DNA from: Seriola aureovittata
Taxonomy: Eukaryota > Chordata > Actinopteri > Carangiformes > Carangidae
Assembly: GCF_021018895.1 (NCBI RefSeq)
Contig: NC_079373.1
Span: 18,489,001 to 18,553,000 of the forward strand
DNA length: 64,000 nucleotides
Reading direction: 5' to 3'
Shown here: in pieces, positions 8,605 through 22,194 of the stretch
Numbering within the stretch: the stretch's first letter is position 1
Layout: every line of letters starts with the position of its first letter
Program-made: the position numbers and the translations under genes
Notes under the pieces: model-generated
Seen by the model: only the letters and a program-made list of their open reading frames with translations
Databases searched by the model: none
Told to the model about the DNA's origin: nothing

Positions 8605-11600
8605 GCCGCCTCAGTGGTTCTGGTTTGGCTTCCTGATCTAATCCCCTACACAGCCAAAGTCCCCTCGGCTCTCACTCATGCACTCACGTGGCCCAAAGGT
8701 AGAATGGGCAGGCTCACTCCAGCATGGCAACTTAGCACCTCCATATTACTGCACAGGATAGGCCACATGGGAAAGACCACAGTTTTCTTACAGCAATGAT
8801 ACATGCTCCAGGTAAAATAATTAGATGGACCTTTTGTACAGTTTTTTTCTAGTCTGAACAGATTGATAAAGTATTCATACGGCGTACACCAGACTTGTCG
8901 GTCAGTCAGTGATACACCCCATATCTCTCTCTACTTGTTTTTCGTCAGGTTTATTGCTTTCGCTCCAGTATCTGTAGGCTATGTGTGCAGTCCCCTCTCA
9001 GTCAGGTGTGCATTGGGGCCTGATGGAGTCTATTGATACGGAGTGTCGGCATGGCTGGCCACTGATTGAGGATGAAGCCACAGAAGCATGGAGGCCATTT
9101 TCCAAGCCAAAGACAGACATGTTGTGCTTGATTGGCAGAACTTGGCCGGGGCATTGTGTCTATGAGATGTTTCATGTAGGTCCTGTATATGGTGTCTGTG
9201 TGTGAATGTGACACCTGAGCCTCAGCACTTTCCTCGTACCTCTTGCACTGTCAAACTGTGAAATTTGCCAATCGGCCCCATTTTCTATCAAACACTGAAT
9301 TAGCCCCATGCGCTGCCTGTTAGGTTGGATAATGTTCTGTATTAGCCTCACAGGTCTCTAATCCATGTCACGATGCTACTATAAGTGAGGTAACAGTTAT
9401 AAAAATGTAGAACTCCCTTTTGAATGTCTCCATCACAGCAGGGTTTGGAGTAACAGCCTTGTTGTGTTTCCGAATCTTGAAGCTTTGTTTGACAAAGCTG
9501 AAGATTGTGGATTTGTGTTTTTGCCAGTGCACTGACTTAAGACAGGCTGAATCACCGCTCTGTTCCACTAATGCATCGGAAAACACTGCTGTGTTTCGCC
9601 TTTACTTTGTTCCTGAACGCTGTTGATTAGTGGAATAGAGGCCTATTGTCTGGAAAACATTGCCTGTTAATCCAGTGTAAAGTCCCTGTTCTTTCACGAG
9701 ACTTGGATATTGACAGGCTAAGAGTTGGAGGTTGATGTGTAGGCTCCTTGATTCTTTGATTGACGTTTAGAGAGTGAAATCATCTCTGCTTCAGGGGCTT
9801 TTATATTGACTGTTCATCTGACAAAAAGCTGCCTGTGATGTTGTGTCTTGCTCTCTCTTTCTCTATTTAGTTTTCTCTGTTTCTGTCTAACAGCTGGAGA
9901 GTTCTTGTTCTGGGTTCCCCAGGTTTACAAGGCATGTAAGCCAGAATCCAGCTGTTCTTTGTGTTTCCATGTCAGCAAAGGGCTGACCAGTTTGTAACTC
10001 TCAGTGTGGGTTTCTCTGTTGGTGCGCGGGGTCGTGTTTGTTTGTCTTTGTGTATGAGAGAGTGAAAGAAAAAAACTCAATTGTCTTTTCTTTTCATTTA
10101 TTTACATGTGCGCACACATGCTCACATTAACCAGGTCGTTCTAGGGGTCTGGTGCATTGCATGGTAACGTAAAACCGTTAATTCGACGTTGACTGATAGC
10201 TGGTGAGCCAGGGATGGTTGATTCAGATCAATGGGCACTCCCAAAGATTTCCTGTCTGGTGGAAGAGATCCATACTGTTTCACAGCACATGATATTCCTG
10301 ATGATGACAAGTGAGGAGGGAATACCCAGTCGATGCCGTCAATGGAAAAGCACTTGGCAAATCTACAGAAACTGAACGCGCATGTGTGTGTGTATGTGTG
10401 TGTGTAGCCGGTGAACCGAGCAGGTGCTCAAACTGTGGGTGACCTGTAGCCTGTGTGCCATTTAAGATAAATTTGAAACCAGTGTTGAGCTCAAACACAG
10501 GTGTCCATCTCCCAAGTTGTCTGCTTTGACCTAAAATTGGCGAGCAAGGGGAAATAAATGAAAGGCTGCGATGATAGACCCGTGTTTAAACGGGCCCATT
10601 CAGAGATTCAGGTCAGAGGAGCCCCGGCCCAAAGGCTGTGCCGTGTTTCCCCCCAGCTGTGTAGCACCCTGTGTTAGCAAGCTGGATCAGAGCTGTGGAG
10701 CAGGAAGCCAAGGCCTTGCATGGTCTCTGCTTTTTGACTGTCTGACTAAAGCCAAAGTCCTGCCCCCTCAGCCCTGAAATGTATCCTAAATGATGGGAGA
10801 CTGGTGTGCAAGTGTGTCTGCGTGTCAGCCGATAAGCATGTTGTGGGCTTGTGTGAATATGTATGCCTTCCTGTGTGTGTGCATAGGCGGTGTTGCATCA
10901 GTGACCAGCACACACACGCAGCAACTATGCTTTGAGTAAATCAAACAGGACTTAGCCTATAGTCTTTTCACTGTCTGTAACTTTGGCTGAGGTTATATAA
11001 TGGTGATGGTCTCTGTCATTTAGTGCGGTTCTCCTCTCATCCGCCTCGCTCCTTCTCTCTCCCTCTCTCTGTCCCTCTTCCCCTGGCCAGTCAAGATTCA
11101 TACAGGGATTCAACCATGTGGTAAATCAGACAAGACCTCGGTGGAATTGCATCGATTGGGAGGAATGTATGTAGCCAACGATTTTCAGAGATTAATGATG
11201 AGGAAAGAGGCGGCGAACCGGAGGGGGGAGGAGAGAGAAGAACGAAGTCAAGGAGAAGTGGGAGGAGCAGAAGAAGGAGAAAAGAAAAAAAAAACAAACA
11301 AACCTTGAACTGAGACAGCATGAAGTGGTCTTGAATGTTCTGACTGCAGCTGAGGTTATTAATTAAGGCAAGGTATTGATCATTCTCTTCATTATTCTCC
11401 CCTCCTCCTCCCTGATTTTCATCTCTCTATTGCTGACCTCCAGAGGAGAAAAAGGGCTCAATCCTTAGATGGAAGGTCAGTGAGTAAGTGAAGGATTGCT
11501 GGAATAGTCTCTGTGGGCAATCATGAATGAGCACCTCTGTTTATGTGTGTGTTGTTTTGGACAGGCCCCATCACATCCTATTTGGGTTTCATCCTAACTC

Positions 11601-11778
11601 GGCGCATCCACTGTCACTGTTTCTCTGCCATGTTATATAGCGTGGAGAATCAGGTTAGGGTGACATGGTGCTATGGTCCATTTTCCCTCAGTTATATCAA
11701 GACACACTCCACACTCCACACTATATACACACACACACATGCTCATACAAACACCGTCTCACTGTCTCACACTGTCCA
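8603..11778. other. Intron, no gene seen
   Basis: There are a few short GT tracts (for example near 10382-10407) and a purine-rich stretch at about 11200-11290. Open frames of up to about 76 codons show no domain and no exon context. Confidence 0.5.

Positions 11779-11841
<63 letters not shown>
11779..11841 (+). repeat. (CT)n microsatellite
   Basis: This is about 31 CT units with one TA interruption. It creates spurious Ser/Leu-rich open frames. Confidence 0.95.
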
Positions 11842-11844
<3 letters not shown>

Positions 11845-14800
11845 TCTTTCGCTGAGGTCCCCAGCTCTATACTCGACTGCTGTGTTTCGTGTAATGTGTT
11901 ATCGTCTCATGCTATTTAGAATTTCATGCTGCCAGTTTTCCAACGCAGCAGAGGGAATGCAAGCAGAAACACACCATTTCTCTTTTCACCGGTGCATCAA
12001 ATTGTTACATTTATATATGACTTCACGCTGTTTCTTCACTAAAAATGTGCGGCGTTCTGCCTCTAGACATCTCTGTACCAGCCCAAGTCTTTGTGCACTT
12101 TCGACGCTGCCAGTCAGTCATTAAGCCGCTCACAAAAGTCAGCTGTCATGTCTTTTGGTCTTTGTAAACATGGGACATTTACGGTGTACAGTATATTAAA
12201 CGTCTGTGTGCGTGAGAGAGGGAGCCTGTCTCTCTCGCTCTCTCTCTCTCCTCTCACTCAGCTCAGATTAACCCTTGCTGAGCCGCCTGTCTGGCTCCGA
12301 CTGTGAGAAAGCTGGGTTGGTTGCCAAGGTTGGTTGTCTGGTTGTCATGGTTTCCCTGCTTCTTGCTGGTTCCCAGTCTGCCCTCATGAAGAAAGAAAGG
12401 GAATACTCTCTCTCTCTTCTTATTCTCTTGCTCTCTCTCTCTCTCTCTCTCAGCTGCACTCGTTTCTCTCCCCATCTCGCTCTCTAGCTCTTTACGTGGC
12501 TGCAATCTGAAGTTAGCATCATAACAGTCAGGCTGCAAAATCCTCTGTTGCTATTCCATGCTTTCAAGTTAGTCTTTATCTGACTTCTTTCTCTTCATCT
12601 GCGTTGCCTTTGCTAGATGTGACTGTGGGAACGAGAATGTGAATGAATGTATGACTTCGTGTTTTCACATGTAAGCTGTGTGTGTGTGTGTGTGTGCATG
12701 CTTGTGCAGCCTGTGTGCTCAGACATACGGTCATGGATCAGACAGGCTTGCCCTGCTCTGTGCTCTGCGCTGTGTGCTGTGTTCCCATTTAAATCTGGGA
12801 GATTAGCACATGTGGGGAGCCTCGGCTTTAGTTGCTGTCAGCTCAGCTAGTCTTGGCAGGCTGTCCTCAGATCAGGGGGGAAGCTCTGTGCTCATCCCCC
12901 CATTGCTGTCTGTCCTGCTGTACCTTATCCATTAACAAATAGATGGGTGGGCCACTGACCTTGACTTTGGTAGACTTTTCAAACTGCTGCAACACACTTG
13001 TACAATTCACAGGGTGGCATTTGTCATAGCCCTGCTGTACAGAATATACATTTTAGCAATATAGTTTACTATATAGTGAAAGCAGATATTTTTTTCCTTT
13101 GCATTCTGTCATTACAACATTTTTCACGATTCTACAGGTTCCAAAAAAAAAAAGTATTATGTCTAATTAATTTTTGTACCCCATCACATTGGCTAATATT
13201 TACTGTAGGATATATCTGTTGGTACAATAAAACACTTTCTGCATTTTATGAATGTTCCTGTTTCAACCTTTTAACAGATGTATTAGTTGATTTCTTAACC
13301 TTAACTTCTTAAAATTGAATATTCACAAATACATAAAGCAGTTTTTGTACAAAATAAATAGAATGTAAATCAGGTGTAAATATGGAGTAGGGTACTAGTA
13401 GTTTACATATTGGCCATCTTGCCTGTGATGTCTTGCCATAAAGAAAATATGTTTGCTTGCAATATTTTACTTACTGAAGTATTGTTGAGTGAATACAGTT
13501 TATGACTTACATTCATTCCATACATGAAACAGTGCCTTTGCTTCAGCAGACCAGCTGGCAGCTCCCCGTGGACTGTTTTCTGAGGAAAAAAAAGTACATG
13601 AATGAAAACGTGCGCTCATTTACTGTGTGCAGTCCTTCCCAGGTGGCAGGGGCAGAGTAATTGTGATGCACTCAGAGTTTTCACTGCCACTCGCTCTGTT
13701 GTCAGCTCTTTAGGCTATGAAGCACAATGTCGCCCATGCTTGAAACACCTGAGATGTGGCTTGGCATGTGAAGTGAAGCAGACAGGCCTCAGTGAGATTA
13801 GGTTAGATGAGCATGACTGGTCACAAATCAACAACCTGCGCTGGCTGCTCGTCTCTGTGGCACCGACTTCTGACACTTGGCAGGACTAAAGAGAATTAGC
13901 ACTATGTTAGCTAGCTCGACTTATTTTATCTCAGCCTGGGAACATCAAGGAGTCCGTTATTCATCGAGAGGGGAGAGGAGGGTGGCTTAGGTTTGCTGTT
14001 CCGATAACGTTGGGGAGTGTTGTTGCCAGTTTAGGGAAAAAACCACCTGGATCACAGGTGTTAGTGCATCAGTGGTCCAGCCAAGACAAACTGTTTCTTC
14101 TGTTTGCTTTTCCTGTGTTGCCACTTCATCAGAGAATGGGTCAATGCTTTGAGTTTACTGCCAGGTCAAAGCCTCTGTCATGACTATGTATTAGGATGAA
14201 ATCAGATCACAGGAAGATGTCATACTTGAAGCAGTGAGTCCTGTATCTTTGTCTTTGTGTTTTTCCCTTTGGCCTGAATTGTAGGTTCAGCCTGTGCTAC
14301 TTTCCTCCAAATCTCCAGCCGTGAAGTGCTGTACTGGTTTGTGAAAGTGTTTCAGCATAAATCTTTTAATACGGCCAGCACGCTCTCCCATTTGGATTTT
14401 GCCCTATTTTTATTGGCTGATGGTCGACCAACCAGCATTCAACTTACTCCCTGTATTGTGATATAACCTGTATTAATAGGGGAGCAGCAATATACTCTAT
14501 ACACATCTAAAGATCAGGAGCTTTATCCATAATGTATTATGCATCACCAAACTGTTTTCACTTTCCATGTGCTCTCATGTGACCTAACCAGAAAACGATT
14601 TCTCCTATCATTACAAGGTTTATGAAAAGAATCTAAAATTCAAGAATCTAAGACTTATGAATTATGAAGAAGAAATAGTTTGCTTTCCCTTTCAATAGGC
14701 TCAAAATCCAATTCCATACTGCTCTATGGTCAGAAGACTTAATGAAGGACTTAGTTCAGAAATAATATTCAGTTAAAAGACCTTTGGCTTTTCACAATCT

Positions 14801-15132
14801 AGTGAGTGCACTGTTACTGCACTGAAGGATTTTCAGGTGTCAAAAGCATACATGTATTTGACCACTTTCATTTCCTTTATTCTGTCTTCCCTCTTGCTCT
14901 CTTACTTACTTACTTTTTTTCTGTCAGTTTTTTTCTGTTTTAGTGTCTTTCCTTATTTTTTTTTGCACTCTCTCCTGACTAATGGAACAGTTGATGGAGT
15001 GATTAAGGGAAAGAGCGATGAAGTAGGGACGGTCTCATCTCTTTATTCCAGATGGTTGACTTTTTTTAATTTTTTTTTTATTCATCGCTAAAAGCTGCTT
15101 ATTCCTGATGTTGCTGCTGTGTTTTGCACTGC

Positions 15133-15133
<1 letters not shown>
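11842..15133. other. Intron, no gene seen
   Basis: Short CT tracts lie at 12232-12251 and 12430-12451. An AT-rich stretch at 13000-13560 and a mixed stretch up to 14820 hold nothing I recognise. There are no convincing exons. Confidence 0.5.

Positions 15134-15167
<34 letters not shown>
15134..15167 (+). repeat. (GT)n microsatellite
   Basis: This is a GT tract of about 16 units. The oppositely oriented CA tract at 15584-15678 could pair with it in RNA. Confidence 0.9.
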
Positions 15168-15171
<4 letters not shown>

Positions 15172-15513
15172 GTCTGAGTGCAAGTGTTTTAGTGTGCGCT
15201 GTATGCTCCTGTTTCATGGGCTCTGTGCCGATACATAACAGCGTCTGAGAGCTGTAACTCATGGGACACGGATGAACATGAGAGAGACGGAGAGGAGGGG
15301 GGGGCCTGGCTCACAAAAGGAGACAGTTTCTGAGTGAGAAAAAGAGTCACAGCAGTAAAGCATCTCTCAGGGTCAGTGCCTCTATTATCATTCAAATCCA
15401 GCGCACACAACCACACACACACACAGAGGCGGGAATGTGCTGTGCAGCAGTAGAGTGGATGTTTTTTAGTTTCTACAGGAATCCCAGCTCTCCCTCTGAC
15501 TGCAGCAGAACTC

Positions 15514-15521
15514 TGACGTCA
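15514..15521. promoter_or_regulatory. Consensus CRE palindrome
   Basis: TGACGTCA is a perfect cAMP-response element octamer, 60 bases upstream of the long CA tract. A single octamer in 64 kb is expected about once by chance, so function is not implied. Confidence 0.2.
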
Positions 15522-15578
15522 TCACTGGAGGAGATGCAGCCACAGCAGGAAGGACTGCTCTCAGTATGAAGCCTGAGG

Positions 15579-15583
<5 letters not shown>

Positions 15584-15675
<92 letters not shown>

Positions 15676-15678
15676 CAC
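15584..15678 (+). repeat. (CA)n microsatellite, long
   Basis: This is about 46 nearly perfect CA units, one of the longest CA tracts in the window. It is likely to be highly variable in length. Confidence 0.97.
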
Positions 15679-17656
15679 CTCCGCATACCTTTAGGACATT
15701 TAGGAAGCTTGGTCCTCTGCTCTTCAATCCTGTCCTCTGTTTAACCTCACAAGTTTACGTGTGTTTACATGGACTTCGCAAAGTATTTCATACACTCTGT
15801 ATATAGAAAACTGCAGTTGATGTTGTGACTTGCAGCCGGCTCGTTGCTTTGATGTGAAGAGTCGGTAGCTATAGCAACACAGGGACTCATTTTTATGTGC
15901 TATTTCACATGCTGAGGATATGAGTGTGGCTGTGAGTTAGTTGTCATTTTGGATGATCAGCTGTGTTTGCTGTCCTCACTGCTGTTTTGACTTATTATGG
16001 TTAATATAATGATACCATGAATGTGAGCCAGCAGTGTCCATCTATGTGTGTCAGAGTCTCTGCATACATGCGCCTCCCTGGCTTTCAGAAAAACTGACGA
16101 CATATGCAGGTCTGCGCGTGGCACCGCATGACTCATGTGAGTGTATTATTATTATGGCCATTATGGCAGTGGCGTTTCTCTTTCTGTAATGCACCTGTTT
16201 GCTTTGGTGGACTTACAGTAGCAGCTTCCTCTGGGTTTATGTCATGTTTAGGGCTGTAATCAAAGGTTTTTGGGTTACAGCTGCTTGCTGCATCTTTTTT
16301 TTTTTTTTTTTTTTAAATGCGTTTGCTTTATTTCAGCTAACTGCTTCTCATAAGAAAATGTTGTCATGGTGCCTCTTGGAAATGTTTAAACCACATCACT
16401 TAGCAAGCGGCAATGACATTGTTTTATGCTTATGAGTTGAGGATGGCACCCCACCTCACTTATTCACTTGATGATGAAACTAACCTTGGAGAATTTATTA
16501 ACTAACCCTGGAGATTTTTTATGCAGTAGAAAATTGCACAAAGACTGTTTTCATAGCACAGAGAAAACGGAAGAACCTATACCATATTGTCACCCCTCAT
16601 GTAACAAAATAACCTCATGTAGCAACGGGACTACATTCCTTTATCTAATCTCAGAAACTGCTTATTATGGTTACCTTATGAGACACACCAGAACCTACTC
16701 CCTCTTTTCTCTTTCTGTATCCATAATCCCTCTTGTCCTACATGTCTTGCCAACACTTTCATTCTTGACCCTCCCTCCTGCCCTCCCTCCCTCCCTCCTT
16801 CCTCCTGCTCCCTTGTTTCCTCGCTTCCTGCATAATGGAGGTATTCCCCTGCAGCCTCCACACCTCGCACTGCCATTCTGCTCAGGTAGGGCTCATTTCA
16901 TGCAGGATGATTAGATCTCACTGGCAGCAACTCAGGGTTGGATAAGTGAGAGTGTTGTGGGCCTGCCTGCACAATAGCAGAAGGAATTCAATTAAATCTT
17001 TACATACATATACTCCCATTATACAGACGCATGGGGGCACATCACCTACAGCACGCACGCATACTCATTCGCTTTCACACATTCACACAGATACATAAGC
17101 AAGTATGCATGTAAAAAAAATACACATTCACATACAATGTAACTGATATAATATAGTGGCTATGGCTTTGTATGTTTTTGTTTTAATAATTTTTTGTTAT
17201 GAGATTCCCCCCTTGCCCCTTCTTCTATTCTTCTATCTCACATTTCACATCTTTCCGACTTTGAAGGGAGAAAAAGCAAAATATAAAAAAAAAAAAAATA
17301 GCACATCACACGTAATTTGCGAGTGTGTGTGTAAATGGGCTAATTTATTGTGAAAGGAGCCTATCATTGCAGGTCTAATGGAAGAGGCATATCCTGTGTT
17401 GGCTTTATGGGCCAGAGCTGGTAATTGCTTGTCTGATTTGAGCAGAATATATCATCGTACTTCATGTTACAAACCGCAGGGGAAGATGGCAATAGTAATT
17501 GGACATCGAAATAAGGCGAGCGTGTGTGTAATTTTCATTTTCTTCTTTCGTTTGTATCAGTTTTTGAAGTCTCACAACATTGTGTATGCCGCGACGTTAT
17601 AACGCTAGATGTTTGGTATGTTTGTCAGCACAAAGCAGATACGAAGAATTCCATAA
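15679..17656. other. Intron, no gene seen
   Basis: It holds a 20-T run at 16295-16314 and a (CCCT)n pyrimidine patch near 16780-16800. The longest frame here (+ strand, 16468-16914) has no recognisable domain and low-complexity composition. Confidence 0.5.
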
Positions 17657-17960
17657 CCCTTAGATGCATAAGTGGGTCAAAAATGACCCGGTGAGGTTGT
17701 TTTCTTGAAATATCTTCGTAATGATGACCATCTAAGTGATAATAAAAAATTTCACAGTCAGAAAAGCTACACATGATATAGCGAGCGACTCTGGTACCGA
17801 TAGAGATTTTGAATATTTATTTTAGGTGATAAGTATTTATATGCATATACAGTATGTCATTTTTCAAATAATTTGAAAAGATAAGTGCAGCCCACTACCC
17901 CATCGCTCCTACTGTGAAAATTTAAAAGGATGCTTGTCTCTTATGAGGACAAATAAAGAC
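17657..17960 (+). mobile_element. Possible non-autonomous piggyBac-like relic
   Basis: After ATAA (a possible decayed TTAA target) the sequence begins CCCTTAGATGCAT and soon reaches the palindrome GGTCA-N4-TGACC (17675-17688), the signature also seen three times in the piggyBac copy at 60026-61684. An internal inverted repeat (AAATTTCACAGT near 17747 against ACTGTGAAAATTT near 17914) suggests a MITE-like body. A matching right terminus was not found, so the 3' limit is arbitrary. There is no coding capacity. Confidence 0.35.
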
Positions 17961-20279
17961 CTTCTGTGAAAGTTTAGTCAGAACAACGTGATGCAGGAAA
18001 TGGGGAACATTTGGTGTTGTTCGCTCATGTCTCTAATGCCCTTAAGCTTGTGATTGTGTCTGAACAACTTGGGCTGATTAGGCTTGCATGGGACCTGAAT
18101 TTATTACTCTGTCTTCCCTAGTGTCATTATACTTCCACCTCTTATATTCACTCCTTAATGAGACTTTATTAAATATTCAAACCTTTACCTGGAGGAGCTC
18201 AGTGAGTGTGTGTTTTTCTTCCTGTGCGTGTTCCCAGCTCTATATTCTTGCGTATCCCTGGGTGTGTATCAGTACTTTTGATCTCTCTCTTAGCACTGAC
18301 AGTTACAGCTAGACATAAGACAGACAGACACAGGAATACATTTACACGCACCTGCAGACAGACATAATTTAAGTCGGCGTAATAATTTGTTATTCCAGAA
18401 TTTACCATCCCAGCTGATGAGGAGTCCAGGCTAGTTCAGGCTCATTAAGCCTTAGAGAGATGCGCCCGCTGCCTGCGTGTGTGTTAGCCTCACTCTGGGT
18501 CTCTTCTCTTCTTATTTCATTCCTGCTCTCCCTCTTCCTTTCTCTGTCTGTCTCTCCCTGAGCACAACACTAAATCAAGCAGACCTTTTAATTAAAAGAC
18601 ATTTTTTCTCTGCTCTAAACACCCTATAAACAGGCAGAGCTGCACATGGACACAAACACAAATGCACACACAAAACACACAGTACCTCTATGCTCCCTCT
18701 TGAAAACATATACAGTGAACTGTATATCAAACCAATCCAATAAAAGGAGGGTTGAACTTTGGGAACACCACCTGATTCCTCATGTTCTCACCTCTCCCAC
18801 TTGTTTAGAGGAGGTAGTTAATATACCCCCCTTGTCTTGTTTGACTTTAGGAAAAAGATCCTGCCACCTGCCCTGGTCCCCTTTGAAGATCTCTTTTAAT
18901 GAAGTGCTCTTGTTCCCTGTGAATTACACTGTAGCAGTTTCTATGTCACGTATGAGAAGTCCCATGTATGAGGGCAGAGAGGTGAGAGATGAGTACTGAG
19001 AGCTCACAGAGGCCCTCTCTAGGGGCCCAGGATGTGTGTCCAGCCTGCGGAGTGATTCATTAAGCGAGTCCCAGGACTCACATCAGGCCTATTCTGGTTC
19101 ACGCAGAGGCTCTCTGCCTGACGTGGCCCTTGCCTTTAGATGTGCTTCACACACATGGCAGTCTCTGATGTCTCACTGAGAGGCTGAGACTGATTGGTGG
19201 AGAGGGGGAGAAGGGTCCCCTGTCTATCTGGCCGTACATAAGCAGTCTCGAATAAAGTGATTACTGGTTCCCATTTGGGCACTTTCCCAGCGTGATGGCT
19301 AAAGCAAACGAATTGTACTCGTTTCAAAAACAGCTTGTAGGCAGCTTATGTTTTTAATATGGTTAAATGTGTTTTAAATGTATTTTACCATTTGAAAAGG
19401 AGAGATTGGTTGAAGCTTGGATGTCAGTTTGTGCGCACTGAAACGACCACCAGTACAGCACAGTGGCCATTCATTTGAATCTCAAGCACAGACATTGTTT
19501 TCGCCCACGGCCCACAGGAAAAAATTCACACCTAATCCACAGAACATGCACTTACATACCCTCTTCTGCACACATGTGTACATGTGTGTGGATGCCTCCT
19601 GTGTGTGTTCATTAGGGGCAGATTATTCAGTGCTGGGGATCTGATAAACTGGATGAAGCTTCTTTGGCTCTGATGGTGTTTAATAATCACCCTTCAGATG
19701 AGCCAAACACACATGCAGAGTGCTCCATTATGACTTTGGTGGTGCAGAAAGCGTACAGTACACACGAATGTGCACATACAACATATTTTTCACATCTCCA
19801 TGAGCACATATGTGCATGTGTGTATTGGTGTTAGGTTGTGTATGTGTGACTAATCTCTGAGGACACGTGGTGAGGGAGTTCGAGTGGAGGTGCATGTGGA
19901 GCTAATGACGGCGACAGTGGGGTTGGTGGGGCTTGACCTTCATCACGGTTCTCATCCTCAACCTGCTGCCCCCCTCAGGACACCAGTAACCTTATCACTG
20001 GTGAGGAGATGAGCAGAGCAATGCTGAGAAGAGACCAGAAGACTCGTTCCATCTGGAATCAAAAGCATAAAAACTGCATCAGGGAATCAATTTTCTTCAT
20101 CTTTCCGCTGTTCTGCAGTTTGTCTCCATGTTAACGGCTTGGTGTGAGGAACAAGACATTGTGATTGTATGAATTTTTCTCACACAATATTAAATTGTAG
20201 CCTTTCACAGCCTTTTTCTTGTCTTTAGAGAATAGAGTTCCTTTGCAGGTTTTCAATGGGTCTGTTTGAAACAAAGCAT
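17961..20279. other. Intron, no gene seen
   Basis: This is mixed-composition sequence with short CA- and GT-rich patches only. No transposon or exon was recognised. Confidence 0.5.
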
Positions 20280-20930
20280 ATTCTATAATATCAGTAGCAC
20301 GCTCCCAAAGGATAGCTATTATTCATTTTAAACATGCTGCTAGTTATTTAAACACTCAAATATGTGGCTATTAGCAAAAGCATTAAGTGATGGATTGGCT
20401 AATTTAGCTGTGCAGTGCATCACAGGGCAAGTTTAAATGCGCCTTGAAGCCTCTATTGGATATTCACCATATTATCTGAAACAGCCGTGTTTGCTTTTAT
20501 GTATTTCTTTTATGATATATATGCATTCGTTACTTTTCAAGACTTTTATTCAATCTTTTTAACCTTGAAAAAAGCAATATTTAAATTCCAAAGTTCTTAA
20601 AATGATAATCATGTGGATGAGTGATTAGTCCAATTATAAGAACACAAATAATGGTCTGTGTTTATCTTAGTGCAGCTGGTTAGTAAAAACAAGTTAATTA
20701 AGCCAAGCCACATTAGCCCTATATGAGATATTATTTTATTTGGACATGTAATAGCTTTTAAATTGTCTGACTGCTCATATATTTCCAATCAAAAATCGCA
20801 AATGATCCCCAACATATTAAAATCACTGGGCGCCTTGCTTTAATAGGGGTTCCCCAAATTCCCCTAGTCCTGCAGTGATATATGAGTTAAATCCATAGAG
20901 CAGGGCAGAGAGCTGAGGGCTTTTTAATGG
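20280..20930. promoter_or_regulatory. Candidate conserved non-coding/enhancer stretch
   Basis: This is microsatellite-free, AT-rich but high-complexity sequence with clustered motif cores: a TTAATTAA homeodomain core (20694-20701), a CAGCTG E-box (20673-20678) and a forkhead-like TGTTTAT (20659-20665). Such islands in large introns of neuronal developmental genes are often enhancers. Conservation cannot be tested here, so this is a candidate only. Confidence 0.2.
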
Positions 20931-21955
20931 GTTTTACCAGCCTCATTCTTTTTCAAAGGTTCTTTTTCCTGCTCTGCTCATTTTCCTTTTTTCCATCAGC
21001 TTCCTCCCCTCTCTCTCTCTGTCTCTCTGTCTCTCTCTGTCTCTCTTTCTCCCTCCCTCCCCTCACCCCTCTCACCCTTTTTTTCTGCCTGTCCAACTCT
21101 TCTTTCCTGTCCTCAGCCTCCCTCACCGCTTTCCCTGTGGCTTTCAGCGTCACCCTGCTATTTCGCTCTTCCTCCATCTCTCTGTATTACCCCTTTTCAG
21201 TCTAATGGGATCACTGGTGAGCATGTCTCCCTCCCTGGCTTTGCTCTCTACTATATCGTTGCTTATCGCTGTGAAGTTAATGAAATGGAGGACAAGAATG
21301 ACCCCTTCCTTTCCATCGCTCCTTCCCCACCTTTTTTTTTACCCACAGCATCTCCATCCCGCCGTTCCGACCCCCTCTCTTCTTAAACATCTTTACTCTT
21401 GTGTCCTTGTTGTTCCTTCACGCTGGCTTTGAATCTTTATTTCTTGTGGTTCATGCCTCAAAATACTGCTTGAAAGATTATTGTACTCCCCTCTCTCCTG
21501 TCTTTGACTCTTAATCCTATTCTTCACATGCAATCAATAAGGCTGTAAATGCATTTCTTCCCTTTCATCAGTATTGTTATCTCCCACAATCCTTTTTACA
21601 TTTCTGTATTCTGCAGCTTTACCTAACATTGAAACGAAAAGGCCAGGACGCATATAATGTTGTGTGCTAGGTAAGCACAAACACCACCTGCCTGCCTACT
21701 CCCCTGACCTTCTTTAATGCTTTCTTTTCTCTCACAGGCAATATTGGACTTTTATCATTGACCCAGAGAGACTCAGAGCAGTCTTTGTATAGGTTGTAAT
21801 GTACAGTGTGAGAGGAGGTGTGTGTGTGTGAATTGGTGTGTATGTGTTGTGTATACACCAGCGCTCTTATCTCAAATCACTCTACCTGTCAGAAATGTCA
21901 CACATGGTGTTGCCCACACAGATGGCTTTGTTGGTGGGCTGTGCATACCGCTGTC

Positions 21956-21958
<3 letters not shown>
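20931..21958. other. Intron, pyrimidine-rich then mixed, no gene seen
   Basis: A CT/CCCT-rich stretch covers about 20990-21080. The rest is mixed sequence. No exon was recognised. Confidence 0.5.
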
Positions 21959-21995
<37 letters not shown>

Positions 21996-22020
21996 TGTGT
22001 GTGTAAGTGTGTGTGTGTTT
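21959..22020 (+). repeat. (GT)n microsatellite
   Basis: This GT tract has TT and AA interruptions. It lies 111 bases upstream of a CA/TA tract of opposite sense, and the pair could form an RNA hairpin. Confidence 0.92.
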
Positions 22021-22131
22021 TTGTTTGTACTGTATGGCTGGCCTGTCAGTTAGAATGCAAAAATGCTGCCTGTAGCTTGGCTCATAAGGAAATTACATTA
22101 TCTGTCACAAAGCCACTTGCTAAATATAGTT

Positions 22132-22194
22132 ACACACACACACAAACACACACACACACACACACACACATACATATATATATACACACACACA
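22132..22194 (+). repeat. (CA)n with (TA)n block
   Basis: CA units surround a TACATATATATATA core. This is the opposite-sense partner of the GT tract just upstream. Confidence 0.92.

Noticed and set aside
11543..12124. 193-codon frame on the + strand, the longest in the window
   Set aside because: It is held open by the (CT)n tract as a Ser/Leu run. The flanks resemble no protein, and the frame overlaps other equally open ones.
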